From: Bacteroidota bacterium
Lineage (GTDB): Bacteria > Bacteroidota > Ignavibacteria > Ignavibacteriales > Ignavibacteriaceae
Assembly: GCA_021778375.1 (NCBI GenBank)
Contig: JAJYCM010000127.1
Span: 1 to 7,477 of the forward strand
Length of the DNA stretch: 7,477 bases
Direction: 5' to 3'
The notes under the pieces were generated by a model. It was not told the origin of the DNA, made no database searches, and worked only from the letters and a program-made list of their open reading frames with translations. Position numbers and translations under genes: made by a program. The stretch's first letter is position 1. Each line of letters starts with the position of its first letter. This document shows positions 1 through 6,305 of the stretch, piece by piece.

Positions 1-449
1 CATATAAAATTACCCATCCACTTCACGAAATTGAATCAACCAGTAAAATGGCTTTATGCTTGGTAGATGTTGATATGAAAACAAAAGAAATCAAAAAGGT
101 TTTAGTCCAGGTTGCTGTAACTTCGTTTAACAGCGGCAATTCTAACCGCGACTCGCATGCAATGGAAGTAGTAGAAGCGCTTCTTTATCCTGACGCAAGA
201 TTTATTAGCTCATCTGTTATTCAAAAAGGAGATTCCCTTCAGGTTTCCGGAAAACTCACCTTTCACGGTGTTACAAAAGATGTCTATATGACTGCGGTAG
301 ATCAATGGTCGGGCAACAAGCTTATAGTTACCGGAGGCTTTAATATTAGTCTAACGGCATTTAGGGTTAAACGCCCTTCATTATTTATGATACCGGTTAG
401 CGATAAATTAGTTTTTACCTTCAAGCAAGTGTTCAATGTTCCTTCTTAA
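1..449 (+). CDS. YceI-family protein, 5' end outside window
   Basis: The frame is open from position 3, the first complete codon, with no stop upstream. The real start therefore lies outside the window, and the ATG at 48 is internal. About 148 residues are visible. The block SFNSGNSNRDSHAMEVVEAL, then YPDARF, LTFHGVTKDV, GGFNISLTAF and RPSLFMIPVSDKLVF, is the standard YceI order. YceI proteins are small beta-barrel, lipocalin-like proteins, usually exported to the periplasm, that bind isoprenoid or other hydrophobic ligands; physiological roles are mostly unclear. The lead-in YKITHPLHEIESTSK is typical of the Bacteroidota-type branch. Any signal peptide would be upstream and cannot be judged. 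The gene converges on the copper ATPase with only 24 bp between stop codons, so a functional link is not implied. Family assignment is firm; function is not. Confidence 0.9.
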   Translation, partial: YKITHPLHEIESTSKMALCLVDVDMKTKEIKKVLVQVAVTSFNSGNSNRDSHAMEVVEALLYPDARFISSSVIQKGDSLQVSGKLTFHGVTKDVYMTAVDQWSGNKLIVTGGFNISLTAFRVKRPSLFMIPVSDKLVFTFKQVFNVPS

Positions 450-473
450 GTAACCTTATGCAGTATTTCGTCA

Positions 474-2798
474 TTATTTCAGCTTCGCCTTTCTTAAAAG
501 CAGCGAATTAGAAACAACACTCACTGAGCTAAACGCCATCGCTGCTGCTGCATAAATAGGATTTAATAATCCCATTGCCGCTACGGGAATACCTACCATG
601 TTGTAAATAAATGCCCAAAATAAATTTTGCTTTATTGTTCGGATTGTTTTACGAGATAATTTTATGGCATGTACGACACCCATTAAGTCCCCGGTTATTA
701 AAGTAATATCGGAAGCTTCGATGGCTATGTCAGTACCTGTGCCGATAGCAATTCCAACATCTGCTTGTGCAAGCGCCGGTGAGTCGTTTATTCCATCGCC
801 TACCATTGCAACAATTCTTCCTTCTTGCTGAATTTTTTTTATATGATTTGCTTTATCCTGGGGTAGAACTCCAGCAATTACTTTTTCAACACCAGCTTCT
901 TTAGCAATTGTTTTTGCAGTCCTTTCATTATCGCCAGTAATCATAATTACGTCAATGGACATATTCTTTAATTTCTCAATTGCTTCTTTAGATGTCGATT
1001 GAATTGTATCTGCAACTGCTACAACTCCGCGTAATTCGTTACTAATCAATATAAATATTGGTGTTTTACCTTCCTGCGATAATCTGTTTGATACTTCCTC
1101 GGCTTCGTCATTTTTTGCCTGAGGAAATCCACCATCAGAAATTGAATTTTGTATCATCAATAAATTTCCTATTGCAACAGTGTGACCATCCACTACTCCA
1201 GTCAACCCATATCCTGTTAGCGAATTAAATTCTTCCACATTACCTAAAGAAATATTCTTTTGTTTAGCATAATCGACAATCGCTTTTCCTAACGGGTGCT
1301 CGGATTTATTTTCTATTGACGCAGTAATGCGAATAAGATTTTCTTCATCAACTGGATATTGATCCTTGCTTGATTTAGCGTTTCCTAATTTGGATTCCTT
1401 AAATATTATCACGTCTGTAACGGATGGTTTCCCGATTGTTATAGTACCTGTTTTATCAAGTATTACGGTATTAATTTTGTGCGCTCGTTCTAAGCTTTCA
1501 GCATTCTTAATTAAAATTCCGTTGGATGCTCCAAGCCCGGTACCAACCATTATTGCCGTTGGTGTGGCTAATCCTAAAGCGCATGGGCAGGCAATAACAA
1601 GTACTGCAATAAAATTGATCATTGCAGCTGTAAAACTTACTCCACCGATAAATAGCCACAATAAAAATGTTAAAGCTGCAATACTTATTACAACCGGGAC
1701 AAATATTGAAGCAATTTTATCCGCCAAACTTTGAATAGGTGCTTTAGAGCCCTGCGCATGCTCTACCATTTTTATTATCTGAGCAATCAAAGTTTCTTTT
1801 CCGACTGCCGTTGCTTTAAACTCGATACTGCCGTTATTATTTATCGTTCCACCGATAACATTATTATCCACTTTTTTTTCCACCGGGATACTCTCACCCG
1901 TTACCATTGATTCATCAATTGATGATGTTCCCTTAGTAATAATTCCGTCCACCGGTATTTTTTCCCCTGGTCTAACTATAACAATTTCATTTTTTACAAC
2001 TTCATTGACGGGGATATCTCTTTCTATATTATTTCTAATTACGCGTGCAGTTTTTGGTTGAAGTCCAATAAGTTTTTTTATTGCTGTTGATGTTTTATCC
2101 TTTGCTTTTGCTTCTAACAGTCTACCCATTAAAATTAAAGCAATGATTGTTGTGGAGGTATCAAAATAAATATTATTGCCTGTGGTAGACAGTGAAAGTA
2201 GTTTTGGAAATAATACGGCTATCGTACTGTAAACATAAGCAGTGCCGGTTCCAACTGCTACAAGCGTGTTCATGTCAGCCGAAAAATGCTTAAGCAATCG
2301 TCCTGATATAACGAAAAACCTTTTCCCTGAAATAAACATTACCATAGTTGTTGCTAGAAATAATAATCTATCAATATATTCCATCGGCAGAGGATTCCAA
2401 GAATGAAACCATGCAGTCATACTTATCATGCTAATAAACATTATGGGTATAGTCATTATAGCGGCAAATAGAAATTCGGACTTTAGCTGCTTATATGATT
2501 TCTTTTGGTCGAGATTCTCCGGAATATCGGTATCATTACCCGTGGATTGAGCGGAAGGGGATTCTTCTTTAGCCGGCAGCACTAGTTTATAGCCTGCGTC
2601 TTCAACGATTCCAGATAACGCTGATATATTCGTAGCGGTGTCGTTATAAGAAAAAGTTACCTTTTCCGTAGCGAAGTTTACGTTCACATCTGTAACCCCC
2701 TCGACTTTCTTCATTGCTTTTTCCACTCTTGCAACACAGCTTGCGCAAGTCATCCCCTCCACGGGGAGAGTTAATGTCTTAATTTCATCTATTTCCAT
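474..2798 (-). CDS. copA: Cu(+)-exporting P1B-type ATPase (CopA)
   Basis: This is a 774-residue inner-membrane pump that uses ATP to move monovalent copper out of the cytoplasm. It is full length for the family. Domains in order: one N-terminal HMA domain (about 10-72) with GMTCASC (Cys18, Cys21); a variable acidic and polar linker (about 75-100); transmembrane segments around 108-127, 142-157, 176-197 and 208-230; actuator domain with TGES (300-303); CPC (404-406) in the metal-binding helix; phosphorylation site DKTGT (Asp448); HP (501-502); TGDN (621-624); GDGIND (667-672); and two final helices. Tyr732-Asn733 and the Met754/Ser757-Ser758 motif are the signature of the Cu(+) subgroup (P1B-1), so copper (or silver) is favoured over Zn/Cd. 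The ATG at 2798 has AAGGA seven bases upstream. It lies 32 bp downstream of the chaperone gene and is almost certainly co-transcribed with it. No catalytic residue is missing. Confidence 0.97.
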   Translation of the reverse strand: MEIDEIKTLTLPVEGMTCASCVARVEKAMKKVEGVTDVNVNFATEKVTFSYNDTATNISALSGIVEDAGYKLVLPAKEESPSAQSTGNDTDIPENLDQKKSYKQLKSEFLFAAIMTIPIMFISMISMTAWFHSWNPLPMEYIDRLLFLATTMVMFISGKRFFVISGRLLKHFSADMNTLVAVGTGTAYVYSTIAVLFPKLLSLSTTGNNIYFDTSTTIIALILMGRLLEAKAKDKTSTAIKKLIGLQPKTARVIRNNIERDIPVNEVVKNEIVIVRPGEKIPVDGIITKGTSSIDESMVTGESIPVEKKVDNNVIGGTINNNGSIEFKATAVGKETLIAQIIKMVEHAQGSKAPIQSLADKIASIFVPVVISIAALTFLLWLFIGGVSFTAAMINFIAVLVIACPCALGLATPTAIMVGTGLGASNGILIKNAESLERAHKINTVILDKTGTITIGKPSVTDVIIFKESKLGNAKSSKDQYPVDEENLIRITASIENKSEHPLGKAIVDYAKQKNISLGNVEEFNSLTGYGLTGVVDGHTVAIGNLLMIQNSISDGGFPQAKNDEAEEVSNRLSQEGKTPIFILISNELRGVVAVADTIQSTSKEAIEKLKNMSIDVIMITGDNERTAKTIAKEAGVEKVIAGVLPQDKANHIKKIQQEGRIVAMVGDGINDSPALAQADVGIAIGTGTDIAIEASDITLITGDLMGVVHAIKLSRKTIRTIKQNLFWAFIYNMVGIPVAAMGLLNPIYAAAAMAFSSVSVVSNSLLLRKAKLK

Positions 2799-2830
2799 CG
2801 CTCAATCCTTATTCTTAAACTTACACTTAA

Positions 2831-3034
2831 CTATTTCACTAATTTATATCCTGCGTTCTCGACTGCATTCTCTAAATCTTTATCCGAGACTTTGCTTTCA
2901 TCATATTCAACTTTAGCGCTGCCTATTTGGACATCATTGATTTTGACATCACTCATTTTACTAAGTTCTTTGCGCACAGCCATAACACAATGTCCGCAAG
3001 ACATGCCTTCAATTTTCAATTCTTGAGTTTTCAT
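2831..3034 (-). CDS. copZ: CopZ-like HMA copper chaperone
   Basis: A 67-residue single-domain heavy-metal-associated protein with GMSCGHC near the N-terminus (Cys12 and Cys15 from the chosen start) and the ferredoxin-like ending NAVENAGYKLVK. HMA proteins of this size are cytosolic metallochaperones that bind Cu(+) through the two cysteines and dock with the HMA domain of a P1B-ATPase. Here that partner is the pump encoded 32 bp downstream on the same strand. An open frame extends five codons further to a TTG at 3049. I choose the ATG at 3034 because AAAGGA sits six bases before it and would otherwise be coding. The 204-bp gap to the regulator gene suggests its own promoter. It could instead carry another soft metal, but the CopA neighbour argues for copper. 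Confidence 0.92.
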   Translation of the reverse strand: MKTQELKIEGMSCGHCVMAVRKELSKMSDVKINDVQIGSAKVEYDESKVSDKDLENAVENAGYKLVK

Positions 3035-3238
3035 TTTAGATCCTTTCAAATTTTTATTTATGTTCCAGTCTAATGACAGATGTAAATTTAGTTATTTAGC
3101 CTACCTAATGCATTATAGAATTTTAAGGAAATGTTATATGATTTCAGTAATGGAACATGGAATATAGGAAGTGACGAGTGACGAGCGGGAAGGAATTTTG
3201 AATGATGAATGTGGGAAAAAAAATTGATAGGTAAATAT
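3035..3238 (-). promoter_or_regulatory. Intergenic region with a possible copZ-copA promoter
   Basis: This 204-bp gap separates the regulator gene from copZ. On the minus strand a TATAAT hexamer lies at 3117-3112, about 80 bases before the copZ start, but no good -35 partner is seen. Just past it, at 3096-3108, is a short inverted repeat (TTAG, five bases, CTAA) that would cover the predicted transcription start, a common operator position. Around 3170-3212 are simple microrepeats (GTGACGA twice in tandem; GAATGAT then GAATG) with no coding sense. No stem-and-T-run terminator is evident after the regulator gene; only a T8 run is present on the minus strand near 3224. All regulatory calls here are tentative. 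Confidence 0.25.
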
Positions 3239-3850
3239 TTAAGTTAGTTCAACTTTATCTAAAGACTTTCGTGTGTTTTCAGTAAGGGATTTAAATTGAC
3301 TGGCTGTAAGCCCGGTAACTTTTCTAAATTGATTAGAAAGATGCTGAACACTACTGTAACCGAGTTTATAGGCTATTTCGCTCAAAGTTAGTTCGCCGTA
3401 TTTCAACAGCTCTTTTGCGCGCTCAATTTTTTGCAGAATTATATATTGTTCAATAGTTATATTTTCCACTGACGAAAATAAAGTGCTGAGATAATGATAG
3501 TCCATATTTAATTTTTTAACGATATAATCCGAATAATTCATCAATAAATCATTAGCATCTTTCTCTTCTCGTACAAGCTTGAGAATAACGAGTTTTATTT
3601 GTTCGATTGTCTTAGCTTTTCTATCTTCAATAAGCTCAAATCCATTTTCTACCAGAACATTTTTAATTCTTTCGACAGGAAGATTTTTTATGCTTCCGGC
3701 TATGACAACTTCCCCGAGTTTAATACTTCTTACATCAGCCTTTAATTTTAGAAGCTCTTCTTTTACAACTTTTATGCATCGGTCACATACCATATTTTTT
3801 ATTATGAGCGTGGTTGTTTCGGCTTCATTAGTTAATCTTGAATTTTTCAT
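3239..3850 (-). CDS. AraC-family regulator with N-terminal HMA-like metal-binding domain
   Basis: A 203-residue protein with two recognisable parts. Residues about 12-75 are HMA-like: NMVCDRC gives a CxxC pair (Cys22, Cys25), and the domain ends ENGFELIED, as HMA domains do. The canonical Gly before Met is replaced by Asn. Residues about 80-190 form an AraC/XylS DNA-binding domain. Its second helix-turn-helix is clear in LSEIAYKLGYSSVQHLSNQF (157-176), followed by RKVTGLTASQFK. No sugar-binding cupin is present, so the HMA part is the obvious candidate sensor. The gene lies immediately upstream of copZ-copA on the same strand, suggesting a one-component copper-responsive regulator. The ATG has AGGA very close (two bases), a poor spacing, but the only other Met start (Met20) would cut the HMA domain. 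Similar HMA-AraC proteins occur in Bacteroidota from memory. The architecture is confident; the copper sensing is inferred. Confidence 0.88.
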   Translation of the reverse strand: MKNSRLTNEAETTTLIIKNMVCDRCIKVVKEELLKLKADVRSIKLGEVVIAGSIKNLPVERIKNVLVENGFELIEDRKAKTIEQIKLVILKLVREEKDANDLLMNYSDYIVKKLNMDYHYLSTLFSSVENITIEQYIILQKIERAKELLKYGELTLSEIAYKLGYSSVQHLSNQFRKVTGLTASQFKSLTENTRKSLDKVELT

Positions 3851-3879
3851 TATCCTGAATTTTAATGTTTACATGTGTC

Positions 3880-3887
3880 CAAATTTA
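3880..3887 (-). promoter_or_regulatory. Candidate -7 element for the HMA-AraC gene
   Basis: The minus strand reads TAAATTTG, a full match to the Bacteroidota -7 consensus TAnnTTTG. It lies about 30 bases before the ATG at 3850, which would give a short leader. No convincing -33 TTG was found at the expected distance, so support is limited to this element and its position. Confidence 0.3.
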
Positions 3888-3910
3888 ATCTTTTTTCAGG
3901 AAGTGTAATA

Positions 3911-4003
3911 ATTGCCTGCTCACATTACGCAGAAATGAAAGCTTTACCACAAAGACTCTAAGTCACAAAGGTTTCACTAAAAAAAGTTTGCTAGGCAGGC
4001 AAT
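3911..4003. repeat. MITE/REP-like element with 9-bp inverted termini
   Basis: ATTGCCTGC at 3911-3919 is exactly mirrored by GCAGGCAAT at 3995-4003, with 75 bp between the arms. The interior is not coding. It contains CACAAAG twice (in 3948-3972) around a small GACT-CTA-AGTC inverted repeat, followed by a short A-run. The arms are more G+C-rich than the surrounding AT-rich DNA. No clear target-site duplication is visible at the ends. It sits between two divergent transcription units, a typical place for small dispersed repeats. It could be a non-autonomous mobile element, a structured-RNA remnant or chance. Confidence 0.35.
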
Positions 4004-4039
4004 AAATTAAGGTATAATGAAATATAAATAAGAAAATGG

Positions 4040-4054
4040 AAGTAAAACGAAAAT
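4040..4054 (+). promoter_or_regulatory. Candidate DeoR operator, upstream copy
   Basis: AAGTAAAACGAAAAT is the first of two near-identical sites upstream of the DeoR gene. The second, at 4072-4087, differs by one A either side of the CG core. The CG cores are 31 bp apart, close to three helical turns. DeoR-family repressors commonly bind repeated sites with a CGAAA/TTTCG core, and autoregulation is common in the family. The sites are seen; binding is inferred. Confidence 0.4.
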
Positions 4055-4067
4055 AAATAAAAATATA

Positions 4068-4098
4068 TTGCAAGTAAACGAAAAAATACTTATGTTTT
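4068..4098 (+). promoter_or_regulatory. Candidate BMC operon promoter
   Basis: TTG at 4068-4070 and TATGTTTT at 4091-4098 are 20 bases apart, matching the spacing of Bacteroidota-type promoters (TTG at -33, TAnnTTTG at -7) except for the last base of the -7 box. It lies about 40 bases before the DeoR start codon. The downstream operator-like repeat falls between the two elements, a position where a bound repressor would block RNA polymerase. A TATAAAAT at 4117-4124 is an alternative -10 but would leave almost no leader. Confidence 0.35.
4072..4087 (+). promoter_or_regulatory. Candidate DeoR operator, downstream copy
   Basis: AAGTAAACGAAAAAAT repeats the site at 4040-4054. It lies inside the spacer of the candidate promoter at 4068-4098, so occupancy would directly hinder transcription initiation. 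Confidence 0.4.
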
Positions 4099-4137
4099 AG
4101 ATATTAATTATGAGACTATAAAATATTTAGTAATTTA

Positions 4138-4908
4138 ATGCTGCCAAGACATCAAAAAATATTGAAATTATTAGCTGGCAAAGAAAATGTTTCTGTGTCC
4201 GAGCTAAGCAGTTTATTAGATGTTTCTGAAGTTACAATTAGAACTGATTTAAATAGTCTAGCTAAATTGGGAAAGGTAGACAGGTTACACGGAGGCGCTC
4301 ATCTTGTTGAAGAACGAGTAAGGCAGGAATATTCTTTTCAAACACGAAAAAATCTTAATTCACAAATAAAACATAAAATTGGTGAACTAGCCTCCAGGTA
4401 TGTTAATTCTTCTGATTCTGTATTGTTTGATTCGAGCACTACAGTATTGGCTTTAGCGCACGCAATTAGGAAACAAGAAGAATTAAAAGATGTTACAGTA
4501 ATTCCAACAGGTATTTGGACAGCAATTGAACTTATGGGTTGTAACAATATTAACGTATTACTTCCCGGAGGATATTTAAGACATTCATCGGGTTCAATAA
4601 CCGGGCTCTCAACTAACGATTTCTTTAATGGTCTAATAATACAAAAGGCATTTCTTGGCGCCTGGGGAATATCATCCGAAAACGGATTAACAGATACAAA
4701 TTTGCTTGAGATAGAATTAAAAAGATTCATTGTAAGTCGTGCAAAGGAAGTAATTATTTTAGTGGATGGCAATAAGTTTAACCAGACAGGTTTGTCCGCC
4801 TATGCTGATATAAATCAAATATCTAAAGTTATTACAGATTCTACAGCTCCTTTAGATGAAATAGAAAAATTGCGTTGTGCTAATATTGAAGTTTTGATAG
4901 CAACTTAA
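4138..4908 (+). CDS. DeoR-family transcriptional regulator of the BMC operon
   Basis: A 256-residue protein of usual DeoR size. Residues about 3-57 are the DeoR helix-turn-helix: RHQKILKLL, then VSVSELSSLLDVSEVTIRTD, then LHGGAHL, a hallmark of the family. From about 77 onward is the DeoR C-terminal sensor domain, with DSSTTVLALA (98-107), the PGGYLR loop (143-148), the FLGAWGIS block (172-179) and the VDGNKF motif (209-214). This isomerase-like domain usually binds phosphorylated sugars or related metabolites. It is the first gene of the microcompartment operon, 25 bp before pduL, and probably represses the operon until a sugar-phosphate intermediate appears. The ATG has no SD but follows an A/T-rich leader. 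DeoR regulators are typical of PVM-type (fucose/rhamnose) BMC loci. The specific effector cannot be read from the sequence. Confidence 0.95.
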   Translation: MLPRHQKILKLLAGKENVSVSELSSLLDVSEVTIRTDLNSLAKLGKVDRLHGGAHLVEERVRQEYSFQTRKNLNSQIKHKIGELASRYVNSSDSVLFDSSTTVLALAHAIRKQEELKDVTVIPTGIWTAIELMGCNNINVLLPGGYLRHSSGSITGLSTNDFFNGLIIQKAFLGAWGISSENGLTDTNLLEIELKRFIVSRAKEVIILVDGNKFNQTGLSAYADINQISKVITDSTAPLDEIEKLRCANIEVLIAT

Positions 4909-4933
4909 ATTAATAATTTTAAAAGGCAGATTC

Positions 4934-5659
4934 TTGAGTTTAACCAAAGAATATACAGATATTGAACAGCTAGATAAGATTTCTGATCAAAAGTTAATTG
5001 AACTAATTGTAAATGAAGTTCAAAATTTTCTTAAGGCTGATTTACAATCAATAAAATCGCGACCAGGATCGAACTCTCCATTTGTAAATATACCACTTGG
5101 TATCTCGAATCGTCACATACACTTGACTCCAAGAACATTTCATACGCTATTTGGTGAAGATGCAGAATGCGAATCAATGCGTCCCTTATATCAGCCCGGT
5201 GAGTTTGCATCAAAACAATTATTAACAATTGTGGGTCCCAAATTACGCAGTATTCCTAATGTTAGAATTCTTGGTCCTCTTAGAAAATATGATCAAGTTG
5301 AAGTATCACTTACCGATGCAATTTTCCTCGGAATAGATCCTCCGGTTGCAAATTCAGGCTCACTTGAAGAAGCTGCTCCTTTGACATTAGTTGGCCCAAG
5401 AGGCTCGATCTATTTGGAAAAATGTGCAATAGTCGCGAATAGGCATATTCACATGTCTAATATAGATGCGGAATTATTAGGAGTAAAAAATGGCGACTAT
5501 TGTAAAGTGAAAATCACGGGTGAAAAAAGCACCATGTTCGAAAATGTGCTTATTAGAACTAATGATAACTGGAAATTGCAAATTCATTTAGATACAGATG
5601 ATGCAAATGCAGCGAATGTTCGAGAAGAAACTTCTGTTGAATTTATTGGTAAAATGTAA
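4934..5659 (+). CDS. pduL: PduL-type phosphate acyltransferase with encapsulation peptide
   Basis: A 241-residue BMC-associated phosphotransacylase that converts acyl-CoA plus phosphate to acyl-phosphate plus CoA. In this way it regenerates the CoA used by the aldehyde dehydrogenase. Two repeated PduL domains are seen: NRHIHLT (His61, His63) and ANRHIHMS (His171, His173) give the paired metal-binding HxH motifs, and HLDTDDANAA (His218) near the end is the conserved third element. Residues about 17-35 form an amphipathic helix (DQKLIELIVNEVQNFLKA) followed by a Ser/Pro/Gly linker, the arrangement of an encapsulation peptide. The start is TTG at 4934, with AAAAGG seven bases upstream. No in-frame ATG exists before Met82, which lies after the first HxH motif, and a stop at 4898 closes the frame upstream. 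The gene sits 25 bp after the DeoR gene and 9 bp before the vertex-protein gene. The acyl group (propionyl, lactyl or acetyl) is not determined by the sequence. Confidence 0.96.
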   Translation: MSLTKEYTDIEQLDKISDQKLIELIVNEVQNFLKADLQSIKSRPGSNSPFVNIPLGISNRHIHLTPRTFHTLFGEDAECESMRPLYQPGEFASKQLLTIVGPKLRSIPNVRILGPLRKYDQVEVSLTDAIFLGIDPPVANSGSLEEAAPLTLVGPRGSIYLEKCAIVANRHIHMSNIDAELLGVKNGDYCKVKITGEKSTMFENVLIRTNDNWKLQIHLDTDDANAANVREETSVEFIGKM

Positions 5660-5668
5660 AGATTAAAA

Positions 5669-5968
5669 ATGAAATTAGGAAAAGTCATAGGTAATGTTGT
5701 TTCGACGAGAAAAGAAGGAAACCTTGATGGTCTAAAAATTATGATTGTAACTTATCTCGATGAGAATTTATCTGATACTAAGAAAACAGCAGCTTGTATA
5801 GATACTGTAAACGCCGGCAATGGAGATATTGTGCTCCTTTGTTCATCATCATCCGCAAGAATAACACCTATGACAAAACGTACAGCAGCAGATAATACAA
5901 TAGTTGGAATTGTTGATGCCATATCCTCCGGTAAAATATATTCATATAGGAAAGCCGACGGTGATTAG
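5669..5968 (+). CDS. EutN/CcmL-family BMC vertex protein (BMC-P)
   Basis: A 99-residue pentamer-forming shell protein that caps the vertices of the microcompartment. MKLGKVIGNVVSTRKEGNLD at the N-terminus, then DTVNAGNGDIVLLCSSSSAR (45-64), and TIVGIVDAI near the C-terminus are the characteristic blocks of the OB-fold EutN/CcmL family, and length is normal. It follows pduL by 9 bp. The ATG has only a weak A-rich leader (AAAG), in keeping with the low copy number needed for vertices. PVM-type loci usually encode several BMC-P paralogues; only one is in this window, and more could lie downstream. Confidence 0.96.
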   Translation: MKLGKVIGNVVSTRKEGNLDGLKIMIVTYLDENLSDTKKTAACIDTVNAGNGDIVLLCSSSSARITPMTKRTAADNTIVGIVDAISSGKIYSYRKADGD

Positions 5969-5970
5969 AG

Positions 5971-6282
5971 TTGGAAATTAAGATTGAAAAACTGATTGAG
6001 ATTATTGTAAGGGAAGTTATTACTGAACTGTCAAAGCTTGGTGAGGTAATAGACTTTTCAACAGAAGAAATAAAGACAAATTGTTCATGTACAAACACAA
6101 AACAAAATAAACAGCGTGAGACGATTGACTTGAGTAATTATAAAACACCTTTACTTACAGAAAATCATCTTGTATCACTTGATCCTGCAATAGTTGAAAT
6201 TGTTGTTCCCAAAGGGACTATCATTAGCCCGGGAGCTAAAGATATTATAAAAAAACACAAACTTATACTTAGTAATAATTAA
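5971..6282 (+). CDS. Small BMC-associated protein with predicted encapsulation peptide; function unknown
   Basis: A 103-residue protein I cannot assign to a characterised family. It is not a shell protein, since no BMC or EutN blocks are present. Residues about 5-22 (IEKLIEIIVREVITELSK) form an amphipathic helix very similar to those of PduL and the aldehyde dehydrogenase in this operon. Residues 23-57 are a polar linker containing Cys38-x-Cys40. Residues 58-100 form a compact domain, with LLTENHL then EIVVPKGTIISPGAKDII. From memory this recalls the ITEA...PKGTxxTPxAxD segment at the N-terminus of EutT cobalamin adenosyltransferases and in EutQ-like proteins. The start is TTG at 5971, two bases after the vertex-gene stop, with GGTGA about seven bases before it. 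There is no Met codon anywhere else in the frame, and a stop at 5962 blocks extension. A cargo adaptor or scaffold role is possible but speculative. Confidence 0.8.
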   Translation: MEIKIEKLIEIIVREVITELSKLGEVIDFSTEEIKTNCSCTNTKQNKQRETIDLSNYKTPLLTENHLVSLDPAIVEIVVPKGTIISPGAKDIIKKHKLILSNN

Positions 6283-6292
6283 TAAACAAATA

Positions 6293-6299
6293 GAAGGAG
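6293..6299 (+). promoter_or_regulatory. Strong ribosome binding site of first BMC-H gene
   Basis: GAAGGAG lies six bases before the ATG at 6306. It is the strongest Shine-Dalgarno match in the operon and contrasts with the weak leaders of the preceding genes. It suggests high translation of the major shell protein. Confidence 0.7.
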
Positions 6300-6305
6300 T
6301 CAAAT

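Noticed and set aside
450..473. Possible shared terminator between the convergent YceI and copA genes
   Set aside because: The 24-bp gap shows no convincing stem with a T-run on either strand.
1366..1734. Open frame of 122 codons on + strand
   Set aside because: It lies wholly antisense to the well-conserved core of copA (including CPC), shows no recognisable motif and has no SD context; a shadow frame.
3035..3049. Five-codon longer N-terminus of copZ from TTG
   Set aside because: It would use up the AAAGGA Shine-Dalgarno sequence of the ATG at 3034, and HMA chaperones usually begin just a few residues before the first strand.
3075..3084. GACAGATGTA, nine of ten matches to the CopY cop box (TACAnnTGTA, minus strand)
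   Set aside because: CopY belongs to Firmicutes and no CopY-like gene is here; the local regulator is an AraC type and a single ten-base match in AT-rich DNA is weak.
3579..3908. Open frame of 109 codons on + strand
   Set aside because: Antisense to the HMA half of the AraC-type gene; hydrophobic composition is what the complement of that coding strand would give.
4338..4772. Open frame of 144 codons on - strand
   Set aside because: Antisense to the DeoR gene, whose motifs are intact on the + strand across the same span.
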